NCBI RefSeq assembly: GCF_031877795.1
Contig: NC_133932.1
Coordinates: 89,929,994 to 89,993,993, forward strand
Reading direction: 5' to 3'
DNA: 64,000 nucleotides
DNA from: Strix aluco
Lineage: Eukaryota > Chordata > Aves > Strigiformes > Strigidae
This document shows, piece after piece, positions 1 through 12,933 of this stretch. Position 1 is the first letter of the stretch. Each line of letters starts with the position of its first letter. Both the position numbers and the translations under genes were made by a program. The notes beneath the pieces were generated by a model. The model was given only the letters and a program-made list of their open reading frames with translations. It made no database searches and was not told the DNA's origin.

Positions 1-2254
1 AACTTTTGGTTTTAAGGATTACGTTTATGAGGCCAATTTTGTGGGGAAAAATGGAAGAAAATGAAAGAAAATGAAAAAAAGAAAGTTGAGTAAAAAAACC
101 CATGAGCATCTGTAATATATTTTTAATGTAAAAATCTTATTTCTCAAACCTCTGATCAGGAAACTATTTTTTGGACCTACTAACCAAAGTGAAAAAAAGG
201 CAAAGGGAACAGTCAGACATTTCACTGCTTGGTATGAATAATAAGATCAGAATACAGCCTTGTGTGAACATTAAATATGTTGAATGGGGAATTCTGGAGG
301 CTCAGAGCTGGTTCTTCATATTAAACAATAAAAACATTTGAAATGTGGATTTGTCTTTCTCCATTTAAATCATTTTCAGACAGTGCAACAAAACCCAGTG
401 CAGTGCAAGAGTATCTGGTGAATGCAGTAACCAGAGAATCAGCTTTTTCTCACTGGTTGAGTTTTAAAGAATTTTGCAAACCGAATGTACCTCCCAGGTA
501 GCGTTTTCTATTTCTCTGCTCACACTTCAGAGATGTGAGTCAAAGCACTTAAACTTGGGGTTCAAAGTACTGCTCGGGTAGGCTAGAAAGTACTTTTTCA
601 GCTTTTTCTGACATATTAAACAAGAAAAGTAGCCATACAGTGTAGGAAGAATGTAAAGTGTTATGATAAACTATGAAGTATATAGTACACACTGTATTTT
701 AAAATCAAATTTTATGCAAGAGACGTTGTTGACAATGGACAGTAAAGAAGCTTGCAAAACTATTAGTATGAATTAATGCTGAAACTTATGTATATAAGAC
801 AAACCATTCTTAGTACAGGCTCAGAAACCATCTTCAGCAACAGCTTATTTTCTTATACAACAGGAGTATGAAGGAAGCAGCCACTTTGTACTGCGGGTGT
901 AGCTGCAAATGCATGAACAGGTCAAACAAAACATGAAACCTATTTGCAGAAACTCACGAAACTTGACCAAGAACCTTATAATTTTTGCTTGTTTTAGAAG
1001 AGAAGGCATATTTCCTGATTCAAGAAAGATGGAAGTTGAAGAGAACATAATCCAATTTTCTTCCCAGCATGTGGACACCCAACTTTCTCTGAGGCGTATC
1101 TGTCAAGAAAATCTTGGTAAGTCTCCAAGAAACTAATTTACTGCACATTTAACTTCTGAACAAGATGATAGGATGATGGGAACTGGAGGAGTGGATGGAC
1201 CACCACCTGTGTCAAGTGACAAGTGACAGTCGCTGTATCAGATGACAGGGTTTGCTCCAAAATCATGACTTGAAACATGGTGGGAAAATCAGTGGCAGGT
1301 AGCTGATCTATGCTACAGTATTTCTTAGGGAGAGGGAAGCTGTAGGGTCACAGAACTCCCAAGGACTGGGTGATGTGTGGCAGTGGTGGCAGAGGAGCTA
1401 ATGGAGTCCTGAAGGACCTTAGCCTTCTTCATCTTCACCCCCGATACAACAGCATGAGAAATAGTGGTTATTAATTTATGACGGAGAGGTCTATGTAACA
1501 AGTGTATTCATATATTTACAGGAGAGAGAAAACTGGTATAAAAAGACCTTTGCCTTTTGATGGTTTTACATATATATATATATAAACAAATATACAAATT
1601 TCTTGATGTCCACAGTGTGCAGTACATGCACTATTTACTTAACACAGAAAGTCATTGCCAAGGAATGTTGTGATTGTCAATTGAATTTGGCAAACCTGAA
1701 TCCTGCATTCATCTGTGACTATTTCCCTTTTGTCCTCTTTATCTGCTACAGAATTAGTGGTTCAAGTTAGTTCTGAAGATGTCATTTATCATTTTGAGTA
1801 TCTTTGTGTGATTCAGCCTTGCATGATGAGTGGCACAGTCTATTCTCTGGTTTGCCTTATGTGTTCATTCACTAAGGCCAAAGAAGCTTCAGTCATATTC
1901 ACATCCCAACCTTCATGCAATATTCAAATATTTGGATTTAGGCCTCAAGGCTGCAATGCGATAGACACCTGGTGTTTGATATACAATTCCACTGTTTAGC
2001 CCAGGGCATAAAAATGAAATGCACAGTTTTATGAATAAGCTGCTCTTTTTTTTTTTCCCCACAAGGAGCTCAAAAAGGGTAGCTGCCACACACAAACACA
2101 ACACAATCCACCTGCTGTTCTTTGGTGCAAATGGAAAGATCAGTTCCTACAGTTCCTTTGTCATTATTGCAGTTTTCTGAATATGTTGTCATTTAGGGGG
2201 TTTATTCTTTTAACCTACAGACAAATACATCACACTCTTATTTGTGAATTATTT
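1..2254. other. gene-free stretch
   Basis: AT-rich sequence with only short random open frames on both strands, a (TA)7 tract and a T run near 2046-2056. I see no exon, transposon or RNA gene. Confidence 0.6.
1571..1584 (+). repeat. short (TA)7 tract
   Basis: Seven TA dinucleotides flanked by AT-rich DNA, within a gene-free stretch. Confidence 0.8.
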
Positions 2255-3812
2255 AGAATCATAGAATCATAGAATCATTTAGGTTGGAAAAGACCTATAA
2301 GATCAAGTCCAACCATTAAGCTAGCATTTCCAAGTCCACTGAAAACATGTCCCTAAGCACCACTTCTACACATCTTCTAAATACCTCCAGGGATGGTGAC
2401 TCAACCCCTGAGCAGCCCGTTCCAATGCTTAACAACACTTTTGGTGAAGAAATTTTTCCTAATATCAAATCTAAACCTCCCCTGGTGCAACCTGAAGCCA
2501 TTTCCTCTTGTCTTATCTCTTGTTACTTGGGACTAGAGGCTGACACTCATCTCACTACAACCTCCTTTCAGGTAGTTGTAGAGAGCGAGAAGGTGTCCCT
2601 TCAGTCTCATTTTCTCCAGGCTAAAGAAGTTTCCTCAGCCAGTCCTTATAAGACTTGTTCTCCAGGCCCTTCACCAGCTTCACTGTCCTTCTTTGGGCAC
2701 ACTCCAGCACCTCAATATCTTGTAGTGAGGGGCCCAAAACTGAACACAGTATTCGAGGTGTGGCATCACCAGTGCTGCATACAGGCGGAGAATCAATTCC
2801 CTAGTCCTGCTGGCCACACCATTTCTGATACAGGCCAGGATGCTATTGGCCTTCTCCAACACCTAGGCACACTGATGGCTCATATTCAGACGGCTCTTGA
2901 CCAACATCCCCGGATCCTTTTCCACCAGACAGCTCTCCAGCCACTCTTCCCCAAGCCTGTAGTGTTGCATGGGTTTGTTGTGACCCAGGTGCAGGACCCG
3001 GCACTTAGCCTTGTTGAACCTCATACAATTGTCCTCAGCCCATCACTCCAGCCTGTCCAGATCCCTCTGTAGAGCCTTTCTACCCTCAAGCAGATCAACA
3101 CTCCCAAGACGACTTGGTGTCATCTGCAAACTTACTGAGGGTGCACTTGATCCCCTTGTCCAGATCACTGATAAATATGCTAAACAGAACTGGCTCCAAC
3201 ACTGAGTCCTGGGGATCACCACTTGTAACCGGCCGCCAACTGGATTTAACTCTGTTCACCACAGCTCTTTGGGTCCAGCCATCCAGCCAGTGTTTTACCC
3301 AGTGAAGAGTACACCCATCCAGGCCACGAGCAGCCAGTTTTGCCAGGAGAATGCTGTGGGAGACAGTGTCAAAGGTCTTACTATAGCCTAGGCAAACAAC
3401 ATCCACAGCCTTTCCCTCATCCACTAAGCAGGTCAGCTTGTCATAGAAGGAGATCAGGTTAGTCAAGCAGGATCTACCTTTCATAAGCCCATGCTGACTG
3501 GGCCTGATCATCTGGTTGTCCTGTACATGCCACAGGATAGCACTCAAGATGATCTGCTCCATAACCTTCCCTGGCACTGAGGTCAGAGTGACAGGCCCAT
3601 AGTTCCCCACATCCTCCTTCTAGCCCTTCTTGTAGATGGGCAACACATTTGTTAACCTCCAGTCAACTGGGATCTCCCCAGTTAGCCAGGACTGCTGATA
3701 AATGATGGCAAGTGGCTTGGTGAACACATCCACCAGCTCCCTCAGTACCCTTGGGTGGATCTCATCCAGCCCCATAGACCTGTGTGTGTCTAAGTGGTGT
3801 AGGTGTAGGTGT
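2255..3812 (-). mobile_element. CR1-type LINE fragment, 5'-truncated, minus orientation
   Basis: The left end carries the CR1 3' signature in reverse complement: three copies of the AGAATCAT-type octamer at 2255-2279, then AGGTTGGAAAAGACCT. Reading the minus strand, broken frames show non-LTR reverse-transcriptase text characteristic of avian CR1: SMGLDEIHPRVLRELVDV near 3775-3722, a [14 protein letters not shown] palm segment around 3375, and the catalytic FADDTK around 3115. Further toward the 3' end is [21 protein letters not shown] near 2800-2720. Degeneration is visible: stop codons, frame changes, and the usual SGVPQGSVLGP motif altered to [11 protein letters not shown]. The copy lacks the 5' half of the element, as most CR1 copies do, and cannot encode a working protein. 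The right edge is estimated from where CR1-like reading stops. The long plus-strand frame over it (2347-3072) is antisense. Confidence 0.93.
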
Positions 3813-5071
3813 TTGGTTTAGGGTAAGAACACACGCACAATGATTCTCTTAAGGACAGTATTGGCTACAGTAAATTCTGTGGAACTGCATTGCAGTTTAG
3901 GAGTATTTAAACCTTGAATGATATCTGTCTCTTTTAAAAATCTATTTTTAAAATCTTTCTTGTGAATGAACCCTAGCATTTTTTTTTTTCAAAATTTATA
4001 TTCAGTTAATATTTTTCATATCTTGCAAATAAAAGCAAACATTTCTGTTCCCTCAGGTAAATCCTAGACATTAGGAAATCCTGGAAGCCTTCTCCCTGTG
4101 ATGTTTTCTCTACTCAAACACCTACAGCTATAAAACTTTAGGAAAACAGAAAATTTCTATAAAAATTCAACAAAGCTGTGGAACAAGGCTGTCCTAGATT
4201 TTACTGAAGGTCCTTGAATTCCAGTCTTTTCCCTCCTATTGAAAATAAGAATAAAGCACAACATTTCCAATATTTTTTTAAAAGGCAAGCATTTTTATCA
4301 GTTATCTATGTGCCTTATCGCTTACCAGTTTAGCTATCATTGATATTCTGCTGTGGCATGATTTGCTCTGTCATGCTCTATTTGTAGTCATCTGCAGCCA
4401 TAAAAAGCTGCCGGACACTGCTAACACGTCAACACGAAAGGTTTTTGCATACATTTTGTACTGTTGTTCTGAAGAGCTTTCCCTTTAAGAATATGCTTTA
4501 GGATAGATTTTTAATACATAAATTGAATAATAATGAGAAATCAATAGCCCCACAGAAGTATTTCTGTCAGTTGTCAAATTAATCACCAATAACCTTCTGT
4601 ATTGTTCAGTCTCATTTCAGTAACTAAGCAGTTTTGAGCCAGAAAGTAATTCCAAAATATTTTTTTCTTTTTGTCCATATGCAAGGAACTGAATCAGGAA
4701 TGGATTTCCACAGCCTGACCAGACAAAGCACTGAGCTGATCTCCTTCCTTCTGGGGCTCATCCTTGCAAAGCTGAGCTGTGCACACCCAGGCATGGAGTA
4801 TATGAGAGGGGAACTGCCTGACATCCTGTTTTTCCTTCCTCCGAATACCATGCCACACTATTTATATGTGTACCAGAACACAGCCAGATGGAGGAGTCTG
4901 GCATACATAGACCAAGGCTTTTGTAGGTCAGTGCAGTAGTTATTTCATCTCACTATTTTGTAAAGAAAAAAGCGATGTTCTCCATCCTACACCTAGTACA
5001 GATCTGATATGATAGACCAATGATGAAAATGGTGAGGAGAAAAATAGTGTGGGGGGGTTCACCACGGTTCT

Positions 5072-5084
5072 TGCCATCTGGTGA
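5072..5084 (-). promoter_or_regulatory. candidate CTCF-like motif
   Basis: On the minus strand the sequence reads TCACCAGATGGCA, matching the CTCF core at eleven of twelve positions. It is a single isolated site in gene-free sequence, so chance occurrence is possible. Confidence 0.35.
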
Positions 5085-5492
5085 CACCTCACTGAAGGCA
5101 TGAGATAAGAAACAAGAGAGATTATTGTGAACTTCCTTTATCCCATAGAGCTGGGAGGATGTTTACTTCCACTCACCTAGTGGCTACATATCAGATATTT
5201 CTCAATATCTGTCTTGAATCAAACACACCTTTTTATGATGTCTTTGTCACCTCACTTTGGATTTATATGCAGTCTCCATGGAGCCTGAGAAGCAAACGGA
5301 TGTGAACAGTCTTGACCAACAGGTGAGCTAAACAAAGAAGATGCCAAAGCAGGAAGACAGCATTCCTTCCTGTACAAATATGCACACACTGAGCAGCAGA
5401 GGAGAGAGCAGGGGCCTGAAATTTCTGATGGAGAGTAGTAACCAGTTAAAGTTAAAACAGATTAAACAAAGGGAATGAACAGGACAGAGAAT

Positions 5493-5525
5493 GAGAAGAA
5501 GGAAGGAAAGGGAAGGGAGAGAAGG
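5493..5525 (+). repeat. 33-nt uninterrupted purine tract
   Basis: A GAGAAGAAGGAAGG-type run of only A and G, continued on both sides by purine-rich sequence. It has the composition of triplex-forming (H-DNA) tracts but no mirror symmetry that I could confirm. Confidence 0.7.
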
Positions 5526-8500
5526 TAAGGCAAGGCAAAGCAAAAGGGTAACATTTTTATTTTAGGAGCTTTCTTCAAAACAATTTCTGTGTAGCTTGAT
5601 AAAAAAAAATTGAGAAATTGAATTCTGATCCCTGCTCCCAAGGCAGTTTTTCTTGTTTATCCATTGATACTTTAATATAAAGGGGGTGCACACTGCAGTT
5701 AGCTGGGTCCAGCTAGGCTCCTCTAAGACCTCTAAGGGGTCCACACACTCTTTGGGGGAAAGATGCTACATAGCATTTCTGTTCTGTTGTCAGTTTTCTG
5801 TCAGTGTGCTAACCACCCAGCATCTTCCTTCTTCTGTCAGCATGCTAGACACTCAGCTAACACGCAACACATGGTCAGTGTCACTATGTCAAATGAAAGT
5901 AATCATTGGTTTGATGAAAACTCATTTTGCATTTTCTGTTCCAAGGGGCTTGGGCAGTATTTGAATTCCTGTTCCCCTCAGCTTGAATCCCAAACTGCTT
6001 AGGTGACAGACAGACACCCATTTCCTAGCAACAGCAATCTGAGCATTTGCAGGTGAATAAAACCAGGAACCAAAGGAGCTTTCAACTAGATAGTGAGGCT
6101 TAGTGGCTTAGTGAATTTAGATGCCTACAGGATTAAGCAAGACTGGAAATTGAGTGGCTTTTAGAAGCCTAAATCCCAGCATAAGGAGGATTTTGCAGAC
6201 CGGATTCCACTCAATATTTTTATCATCTGATATCTTAAATGAAGTCATTCAATCACCTACAGCAGCAGACTGATTTCACCGTTCTTCCACCTTCTGTATC
6301 TCCTTAACAGACTTCACCAGCTTTTAAGCTTAGAAACATCTATGAAAAAGCCTAAACAAATTTTCTGCAGCTGCATTTAGAGACCAAAGTTTGATAGTTT
6401 GGGCCTACGACACTCAGAGTGTAGCCAGTATAATTGTATTTCTTTTCCTGTAATTGTGAACCAGTGATTTTTTCAAAGTCACATTTTGAATGGAGTTGCT
6501 GTGAAGCATTACTTCAGAACTAGACAACAGCATTCACCTTATTTGACACATTTTAGTACTGTTGCAATAGCTGATAACACACAAGAGAGGGAGGGAGGGG
6601 ACGAGGCGGAGAAAGACATGCCAGGGAATGAGCAGCAAGTGCTTGCACAAACCTTTCTTTCAGTTCAAGTATGTAAAGTGAGATAAATGGTCAAACTGCA
6701 GACATACTGTACACAGCGGGAGCCAAAAGCTGCTCCCTGGATTGGCAGCTCTAGAAGCTATCAGCACCGGATCCTCTCAGCAATTACCAGCTCGGAAATG
6801 TCCTTCCATTGATTGTGATGGACGTAAACCAGCTGCGTCTCAATAGCAAGAGAACAGAGGGAGGAAGAGCCAGACGGCAGCACACAAACAGCACCAAACA
6901 CTGGGACCAGCTGCAGCCTGCAGGTCACACTTCCATGTCAACAAAAAAATGTTATTTAATATTTGCCAGACACTGAAGTAATTCATCACAAGGTATAAGT
7001 GGATCTATAACGTCTGAGATCGCCTGTTGAAGATTAACTGGATGTATCGCATTTCCAGCGCAGTAACTTAAATGGGAAACAAAATAGCCTGAACCTCGTA
7101 GGCAAGGCACTACTCCTCTGCAGTAGCAGGGTTCCCATGCTGGTCAGCCTCAGACATGTAGTTTAGGAAATCCTCATGCCAGAATATTTGTATGCATGAA
7201 GGACAGTGCTAAAACAGGACAGTGCCAGCCTGTCAGAATTCAGCTGATGTGAGAGTCTGATCAAACGTATGCAGCTGCCTTCATCTAATCTAGAGCCTGC
7301 ATAGGACAAAATTACTGTGAATCACCAACTGAGAGCGGAAGAGCTTGATTATTGTTTAAACACAGAGATAAACTGGCAACAAACAGTTCACTGCTGCAGA
7401 GTGCCTCTAAAAGTATCTGCTTTACCCTGCAGACAGTCTTCAAATGGACACTGGGCTTCTTGACTGCAAGAGGTGGCACTTCCAGAGAGGTAAAGTCACA
7501 GCAAGCTGCCTACACTCACATGCTGTACTTGCTTCGTACCACTTCAAGTTTTTACAACAGAACAAAGAAAAACCTTTAAAATACACAGTACAGAGAGAAG
7601 TCCCACAGGAACTTTATAGAGAGAGGAAATTATGCACATATTCCAAAGTGGAGGTGAAAACAAAAAAGGCTGGAAATGGCTTGCAATTTTTGGTTTATTA
7701 CTTTTTAGCACATCTAACTCAAGCTGTAGCTGTTTCATCTGTATCTAAAAAGCTAATAAATTCAATGCAGAGAGTCATCCAGCAATGGTAATGATTGACA
7801 TTTCTGTTCCTTGACCTCTGACTGTCTGCATCCCAGTTGTACTCCAGTACTGCTAGACGTTGCCTCAGGTCAAGAGCAATGCACAGTAGTGACTGTGGAG
7901 CAAGACAGTTCTGAGAGGGACTGCAATACTGTCACTTGTATTGTTGCTTAGGAACTGCCATTTCCCACTGCAGGCATGAATAGGCAGTAAGTTAGCAAGT
8001 TATGTACATTTCCATATTTGTTATGCTATAACTAACCTATAGAGTGCTTCTACAATATAGTATTTCACAAGATTTCCTCAATAATTGCTTCAGGATCTAC
8101 CCAGGACTGTTATGCAAAAGTTGTAAGTATGCCTCTAGAGAACTGAGTAATTATAAGAGGTTTTAAATAACACATTTAGGTGTTTAAAATAATAAAACAT
8201 ATCAAGGTCACAGAGTGATGAGAAAGTACAACAAGCAATGTTCTCATTCTTGCCACAACACTCTTCCTGGCACTGCACAGCACTCACTACATGGGCTTTC
8301 TGAAACGGCTTTCTGCCCATCGTAAAGTGCAGCCCTCAATTCCCCTTTGAGGCACGTTTGCTGCTGCAGAGAACACAAGACTCAAGCTTGTGCACAACCT
8401 CCTTCACCCTTTGAGGGTGTAGGTGTTTTCTGTAGACCCAGCTCTCCTTCAAGGCTGGGCTCCAGTGAGGTTTTGCACCCAGATGCCTTCCTTCTAATTC

Positions 8501-8962
8501 CTCCCATTACAAGTCTTCTCTCTGCCATCTTCCACTCCTACTATCCTTCTGCAAAATTTCCTTTCCACCTACTAACCCTCATCTCTTCTACCCCAGCTCA
8601 CTAGTTCCCCATTCTGTTTACCACTTCTGGAGCATATTATCCATTTCGCTCATATATTTTTTTCATAAAGGTTACATTTCTGCTCCAACAGCCATGATGC
8701 AAATGAGACTTTAAAAGATTTAGAGATTCTCCAAGACACTGGAACTTTATGATTAGAAGATAAGTTTTTCACAGCTGAATACTTCATAAGGTAGTGAAGT
8801 TCTCATGTCATCATTCACAAGTCTAATTAACATGCAAAATTAACAAATGTTACTACACAGTCAGTCTCGATCCCAAGGCCCCACTTTATACTTTCATTCC
8901 CCTCCTGTCATTCTCCCATGCCAGAGTCCACAGCAGTTTTGCTTGAAGCACTAAAGATGCAT

Positions 8963-8981
8963 GAATAAATAAATAAATAAA
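8963..8981 (+). repeat. (AATA)n microsatellite
   Basis: Four to five AATA/AAAT units within gene-free sequence. Confidence 0.8.
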
Positions 8982-10171
8982 GATGGGAACACTGATTAAA
9001 TGCAGCCTTGTATACCACAGTACCAGTTCTTCTGTCATTCTGCAGGGGTGGGGTTCATGTGCCCTACTGCAGATATCTAAACCTAGATGGACAAGACTGA
9101 ATACAATAGACAGAAAGATGCAAAACAAAAGTCAACGTTTAAGCAAAACCACTCATCTGACCCCAAAACATTTTATGTTTTTTTCACAATGTTTCTTCAA
9201 TAAATTTCAAAATGATCCATTTCTAGTGAGAATAAAGTTCAGTGCTGACCATTTGAAAGTTTGGTACCTCTTTTTCTTCAGTACAGACCCAGTCAGCACT
9301 GCTGAAAAAGCATTGCCAGAACCATTTGCTTAGAATGAAGAGGGAGGAGGACATGCCTGTTCTGGTTTTCCTTTTCATTCTTTTTTGATTATTTTTAAGA
9401 GCTCTCTCATTTTTCCAAGAGCAGTACCAAGGCTTGTCAATGCACATCTATCTGAAACTGAAACCCTAACAAACAAGTTCCTTTCTGATAAAATTCCATC
9501 TTTCAACAGTTTTTTTAAGAGTTAGTTTTGCACTAGAGTAATGGAGAGGTGGAGAGGAACATTTCCTGCTGTATTGTCAAACAAAACATTTAACTAGCTG
9601 TATGGCTACTTTCAATTCATGTAAAATTGAAAGAAGCAGTCAGCATGGTCCTGCATCTCTGTACTGTCCATTATACTTAGCAACACCCTCTCAGGGTAAT
9701 GTAGCTGCCTAGCTGTACTTAACAGAAACTAGTTTAGCCACAGCACAGACAATTCTGCCCTAGAAGTCAGATATATTAGTTAATAAGCAAATGGATGAAG
9801 GAACAAGCCTGACAAGAAACTTCCAAGTGATGTTGTCAGGACAAGGACTCTTCTCAGCATGATCCCAGCAAAGAGAAATCACCAGGGAAAGAGAAAACTC
9901 CCTGTGTAACATGCAAGTGTTCGTTATAACCAAAGCTTTCAGCATGGCAGAGAGGAGCAGAGCAGAGCAGGACTTTGTCCTGCCTGGAGGAGATGTGAAC
10001 TTCTGATCATTAATAAAAGGAGGATGACTGACAACTGATGAAATCAATTTCCTTTATCGCAGCTGGTGGTCTCAAAATTAGCAAAGCTTAGGGCAATTAC
10101 AGAACTTAAATCTCTTCCCTTCTAGGTTTTGTGGGTTTGTTTAGGTATTACTTTACATTACCGTATTACTC

Positions 10172-10188
10172 CAGCCCTTTTCGGGCTG
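10172..10188. repeat. short GC hairpin
   Basis: CAGCCC (10172-10177) pairs with GGGCTG (10183-10188) across a TTTTC loop. It is isolated in gene-free sequence with no associated gene, so probably incidental. Confidence 0.4.
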
Positions 10189-12891
10189 AAATGACTTTTC
10201 AGGCTGTGCACTGAGGTCTTCGTCCTGCAAGCCAATTTGTGCAGTCAAACCAGAGAAGTTTGTGCACAGGTGAGGGGCTGCATTGGGGTTGGGGCTCCCT
10301 GGGATGGGGGTGTCCAGGCTGCTATGGCCACAGGAGCCAGATGCTGCCCAGGGAAGTGAGTGCCAGATGAAAGAAGGGATTAACCCCTGAATTCACAAAG
10401 GTGAGAGGAGATTTTTAATTGACAAACAGAATGGAGAAGGGATTGATTTTAACACCCCTGACTTCTGAGAGTGTAGTGCAGCACCACACAAAATCAGCAG
10501 CAGCTCTGAAAGAGGTAAGAAATTCTGTCCTGGGGAAGCCTGTTACAAGATTTGGGACTGTCATTCCTGTTCAAGGCTCCCCATACAAAAAACCCCCATG
10601 TTGATCTTGATTTGTCTTTTTTAGAAAGACAAAAGGTTAAACAGGTGATGTGTCATCCTGGATAATTCATGTATTTCAACACTTTGAAAGAATATGTAAC
10701 ATTATTTGTACTGTTTGCATTGGCGATGTGTACTTACAGCATCCAAATCACCTCAGAGGCATACTGTGCTATGCACACATGCCACAGAGGCCAGTGCCCA
10801 TGAAGGAGTTTCTAGTCAAAATAAACACAAGAGACAAAAGGTGTGAAGAGAATCCACAAATACAAAGTTGAAATGTCCTTGTTCGCAGGGAGGCAGCATC
10901 TCAGCATAGCAGGTGACATGCTGATGAGAACTCCACCCAGACATACACTTGCTCAGATCCCCCAGGAGCTTTTCCCAGGGCTCAACCCACTACTGAAGTT
11001 GGGAAGCCAAGTCTTTTCTTCAAAACTGAACAACCCTCATTCCTTCCTTTTGAAAGATGGACTGGAAGGACTGTCCACTTTATTCAATAGTACCGTATTT
11101 AAGGCTCAATTCTGGTTTGTGGAAGTGAAGGAGAGCAGGAGGAAAAGGAAAGGAAGCTCTGCCTTGCCTTCAACATGTTTGTTTCATGCCACTGTCAAAA
11201 ACCTGCACAAATGGAGATGCCGGTAAGCCTAACTCACTAGTGGCAGGTAGTTTGGATGTGCCCACATTAGGTGATGCAGTGTCCAAACACCTATGTTTTC
11301 TTATGAATCCACACCATAGCCTTTCTGGTTTCTTGTCCCCACAAGAAAAACCGGGAATAAAAGACTTCCTTGTTCCACAGGGTATTGTGAATACATGAAA
11401 GACATAAGATGCTCGTACCCCATATTAAGGGAACCATTCTGCTGTCCTGCAGGCATTATTTTAGCAAAAAGCACCTGACTGTTATTAATTTTAAGATTTT
11501 TTTTTTTTAAAGTGCCAAAATGTGTGTACAAATACATTTTAGCAGAAAATTCGACATACAATGTCCTTTAAAAATGACAGATCCTTCTCTGTGTTGTTTC
11601 TAAAACTTCCTCAAAAAAAAAAAGAACCTGCCTTTTACCACCACCACCCCCAGACTCTTATCCAGAGTCTCTGCCGTGTGCCTAACTAATCAAAGTGTTG
11701 TGTTATGATTACCATAGCGACTGCAGCCCAACAGCTGCCTTGACATTTCATCTTCTGCTGCTTTTAAAATGTTTTATTTTTGCCAAGGAAAACTTTTCTC
11801 AATTATTCAACTTTTTTTACTACACACTGTTCACTCCACTTACAAAATAAACATGAAGAAAAAAAATCAGCAGAAACTCCCTTGGTTCTAACCCCATATT
11901 TTGCTAATTGCTTTTATTCTCCTCTCAAATCATTTCAAAGGTTTCTGAGGTGGTATGCTAAAAAGCTTATGCTTTATTTTGCAGATAAACTGATGATTGT
12001 TCACTACTTGGCACGAGTGACCAGGAATCACTTCCAGCCCTCAGGTGCAAGGGCAGCTGCCCAGCCCTACCCAGTCTCCTTACAGGGAGACAACAACCCC
12101 ATCCTCACCCTCCTGGCCACTCAAATCTATCCATCCTGCTTTGCTATCTCCCCATTTTGCTGCTCACTCTTGCACCAATGCTTTTAGTTCTCAGCTCTGT
12201 CAATCACAGGCACTTCCCATGGAGATTTAAGACTGTCGACACTTCTCCTGTCTTTTGAGGAGGTGAAGAGATAAGACAGTAGAGAATAGGACTAAACATG
12301 CCATTTTGCTCCTGTCCTAAAAGAGGGAAGGCTGTGCATGGTGAAGCACCTGTCTGGTGTGGAAGCCCCCAGGCAGGGTTTTGGGGATGTCAGAGAGGGT
12401 GTAGCAATGGAGGGCCACGGTCCCCCACTGGTGACACAGCCATAGGATCTAGCACCTCAAGTTGCTATGTTTCATGTACAGACAGGGATAAGAAAGCACT
12501 GTACAGATTTTAAGTATATACAGATGAGGTCTGCTAACTGATAATTCATTTCACTGCTACCCATTTCACAGACAATGAGCAGTTTTTAATTAACTAAGCT
12601 GGTCACCCCCTTTCTTTTCCAAAAGGAGGGAAGGGCATAGCTTTCCTTTGAGCAGCCTGTCAGGTGTGAGAAAGCACCTTCTCTGCAGTCTTTCAAAGTG
12701 CTTGCCCCCCAAGATGCTTTCCCTTCTTTGCCTGCACTCAAGCATGTCTCAGGTAGTCTGGTGTCAGGAAGGTGTGGGCTGGAGACATGCTGGGGCATGG
12801 AGATGTGCGCAGGACATTTCAAAAGGAGATTGATTCAGAATCCCAGTAGGCTGGATCATCTGCAGCTTGGCCAAGGTAGGAGATGCAGGAT

Positions 12892-12933
12892 ATGTGTGTG
12901 CGTGTGTGTCTGTGTGTGTGTGTGTGTGTGTGT
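12892..12933 (+). repeat. (TG)n microsatellite
   Basis: About twenty TG dinucleotides with two C interruptions. A standard dinucleotide microsatellite with Z-DNA potential, in gene-free sequence. Confidence 0.9.

Larger units (their letters stand above)
3813..12891. other. gene-free stretch
   Basis: About 9 kb with no supportable gene. It holds the CTCF-like motif at 5072-5084, a purine tract (5493-5525), a GGGA-rich patch near 6583-6612, an AATA microsatellite and a short hairpin. Short open frames in several phases show no family resemblance and no splice-site support. Confidence 0.6.

Noticed and set aside
2347-3072. 241-codon open frame on the plus strand
   Set aside because: It lies wholly within the CR1 copy and is antisense to its reverse-transcriptase frames; this is a by-product of the element's composition.
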